Positions 62,563-64,000 of a stretch of 64,000 nt of DNA are shown here, piece after piece; position 1 is the first letter of the stretch; the number at the start of each line of letters is the position of its first letter. This DNA comes from Rachicladosporium sp. CCFEE 5018 (taxonomy: Eukaryota; Ascomycota; Dothideomycetes; Cladosporiales; Cladosporiaceae): the NCBI GenBank assembly GCA_002077045.2, contig KZ111152.1, positions 1,021,678-1,085,677 of the forward strand. Reading direction: 5' to 3'. The notes under the pieces are model-generated. The model saw nothing but the letters and a program-made list of their open reading frames with translations, did not search any database and had not been told where the DNA came from. Position numbers and translations under genes: made by a program.

Positions 62563-64000
62563 ATGCCTGGCTCAACGTCTAGCATGGACGAGAAAGCCTC
62601 GCAGCTCCTCGCAGCCCTCAAGCGACCAGCGCTGAAGTCCGATACCAAGCTGAACCTCCTCAACTCCCTAAAAGCCGACATCAAACACTGCAATGTTCCG
62701 GACTCGGCCACTGCACCGGTCTTCGAATGCGTGAAGCAAGCTATCGCGCAACAAGCCTCTTCGCAACTTTCCCAGAGCGCGTTTTCGACTCTAGCTCACC
62801 TAATCAAACGGCTACGGATCCAGGACCCAGAGGCCAAGGCTGTGGCAGTCCACGCGCCAGGACTCTATCCAGTGCTACGGGAGAAGCTGGGAGACGCGCG
62901 GGAAGGCAACCGCGCGAGCGCTAGTCAGGCGTTCAGTGAGCTATGGCCTATACTAACCGCAGAAGTGGAGCGTATCATTCGGGAAGAGGTCATTGGTGGC
63001 ACGAACGCGAGAGCAAAGGAAGCGGGTATGGGATGGGTCGTGCGAATGCACAGGGACGACAACATGCCTTTCAAGAGCTTTGTAGCGCCTATCGTCGCGT
63101 GCCTCGAGGACAGCGATGGGCAGGTGCGGGAGGCGGGGAAGAACGCGTTAGTCGAGCTCTTCTCCAGCGCGCCGGAGGGTGCAAAGGCGGATCTGAGGAA
63201 GCAGCTGAAGATGCATGCTGTGCGACAGGGGATTCAGACCGCGGTGCTCTCGCAGCTTGGCGAGAAGGGTATGGACAACGATCTCGCGGCTTCGACGAGG
63301 AGTCTACCTGCTCTTGAGCATGTCACGAAATTCGCGGACGTGTTGAATAGTGAGGAGGCGATCCCGCCGCCACAGGAGAGCGCACAGCTGGATCCGATAT
63401 ACGTGCACTCGGAGCGGGAGTTGAGCGATATTTTCCGGGACATGCTGCCGCATTTCGAGGGCAAGGAGACGGAGCAGAATTGGATGCCGAGAGATAAGGC
63501 GGTGCTGAAGATCCGCAGGCTGCTCAAGGGTAATGCGCCGAATGAGTACCATGTAGCGTTCATGGCTGGCATCAAGAGTAGCATAGAAGGCATCTTGAAA
63601 GTGGCCAATTCTTTGCGAACGACCATGTCGACGAATGGGTGTCAGCTGGTGAATGAGTTGACGCGGACTCTTGGGCCTGCTCTGGATCCTCATACTGAGA
63701 TTTTGCTGCAGAGCTTTGTCAAGATGAGCTCGGCGACTAAGCACATTGCTTCCGAGAACGGCAAGCATACTGCAGATGCGATCTTCCAGCATTGCTCGTA
63801 CAATCGGACACTGATGCAGCACATTTGGGCTGCGGCACAGGATAAGAATGCCTCGACGAGGCAGTGCGCGCCGATATGGCTCAAGACGATCCTGAAGCGG
63901 CAGACGGGGTATAAGTCGCATTTCGAGTCGTCGGGTGGACTTGATCTGGCTGAGAAGAGTATACGAAAAGGGCTGGACGATGCTAACCCGAAGGTTAAGG
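62563..64000 (+). CDS. STU1: CLASP-family protein Stu1, copy C (runs off right edge)
   Basis: ATG 62563, 479 codons of the N-terminal TOG/HEAT region. Compared with copy B it lacks one glycine (QLGEKGMDN against QLGGEKGMDN) and has scattered silent and conservative changes up to 63572. From there to the window end only one base differs (63900). Confidence 0.9.
   Translation, partial: MPGSTSSMDEKASQLLAALKRPALKSDTKLNLLNSLKADIKHCNVPDSATAPVFECVKQAIAQQASSQLSQSAFSTLAHLIKRLRIQDPEAKAVAVHAPGLYPVLREKLGDAREGNRASASQAFSELWPILTAEVERIIREEVIGGTNARAKEAGMGWVVRMHRDDNMPFKSFVAPIVACLEDSDGQVREAGKNALVELFSSAPEGAKADLRKQLKMHAVRQGIQTAVLSQLGEKGMDNDLAASTRSLPALEHVTKFADVLNSEEAIPPPQESAQLDPIYVHSERELSDIFRDMLPHFEGKETEQNWMPRDKAVLKIRRLLKGNAPNEYHVAFMAGIKSSIEGILKVANSLRTTMSTNGCQLVNELTRTLGPALDPHTEILLQSFVKMSSATKHIASENGKHTADAIFQHCSYNRTLMQHIWAAAQDKNASTRQCAPIWLKTILKRQTGYKSHFESSGGLDLAEKSIRKGLDDANPKVK

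Larger units (their letters stand above)
47384..64000. repeat. Segmental copy C
   Basis: From about 48088 to 61600 it repeats copy A at offset +44334 without a difference seen in any frame. Beyond 61600 it extends through the end of YVC1 into STU1, sequence that A lacks because of its gap. It is most simply the same chromosomal segment as A, assembled twice. Confidence 0.85.

Noticed and set aside
1..64000. Transposons, CRISPR arrays, rRNA genes or prophage
   Set aside because: None seen. The DNA is fungal nuclear, and the only long repeats are the gene blocks A, B and C.

Overview
This window is nuclear DNA of a filamentous ascomycete. The genes carry short spliceosomal introns (about 47-82 nt, with GTAAGT/GTATGT-type donors and CTGAC/CTAAC branch points). 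The gene set is fungal: GH76 cell-wall mannosidase, a RID/Masc1-type DNA methyltransferase, vacuolar channel Yvc1, FLC flavin carrier, CLASP/Stu1. Two diverged copies of the same gene block, differing by about 1-6 percent, suggest a duplicated or hybrid diploid genome. A Dothideomycete black yeast such as Hortaea werneckii is my best guess; that is inference.

Layout. Bases 1-17266 are copy A: ADE4 (minus, running off the left edge), RID-type methyltransferase, acidic ORF, decayed GIY-YIG-like gene, GH76, MRS6, histidine acid phosphatase, SUI2 (eIF2-alpha), EAF7, and YVC1 cut by a 100-N gap (17267-17366). Bases 17367-28201 are single copy: YSA1 (ADP-ribose pyrophosphatase), a mitochondrial thioesterase-like gene, SGF11 and an FLC/TRP-like gene. 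A second ADE4 copy (28202-29095) runs into another gap (29096-29195). Bases 29196-47283 are copy B, the diverged homeologue of A, extending through YVC1 into STU1. After a third gap (47284-47383), copy C (47384-64000) matches A at a constant offset of +44334 over about 13.5 kb, then continues through YVC1 into STU1. B and C start at exactly the same base of the methyltransferase gene, so the A/B/C tandem order is probably partly a scaffolding product rather than a real triplication.

Most genes are housekeeping and do not form a pathway: purine synthesis (ADE4), translation initiation (SUI2), Rab prenylation (MRS6), chromatin (EAF7 of NuA4, SGF11 of SAGA), wall remodelling (GH76), cation and flavin transport (YVC1, FLC), ADP-ribose turnover (YSA1).

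The strongest observation is in YSA1. Two homologous, in-frame 60-nt exons lie side by side, separated by only 32 nt, and each encodes the loop just after the Nudix box. The first begins with a perfect donor directly after its acceptor (AG|GTAAGT, a ratchet-type site). Together these predict mutually exclusive splicing that swaps the presumed substrate-specificity loop. Other leads are a candidate intronic C/D box snoRNA in MRS6, a precise intron presence/absence difference between GH76 homeologues, mosaic (gene-conversion-like) junctions, and one-sided decay of homeologues.
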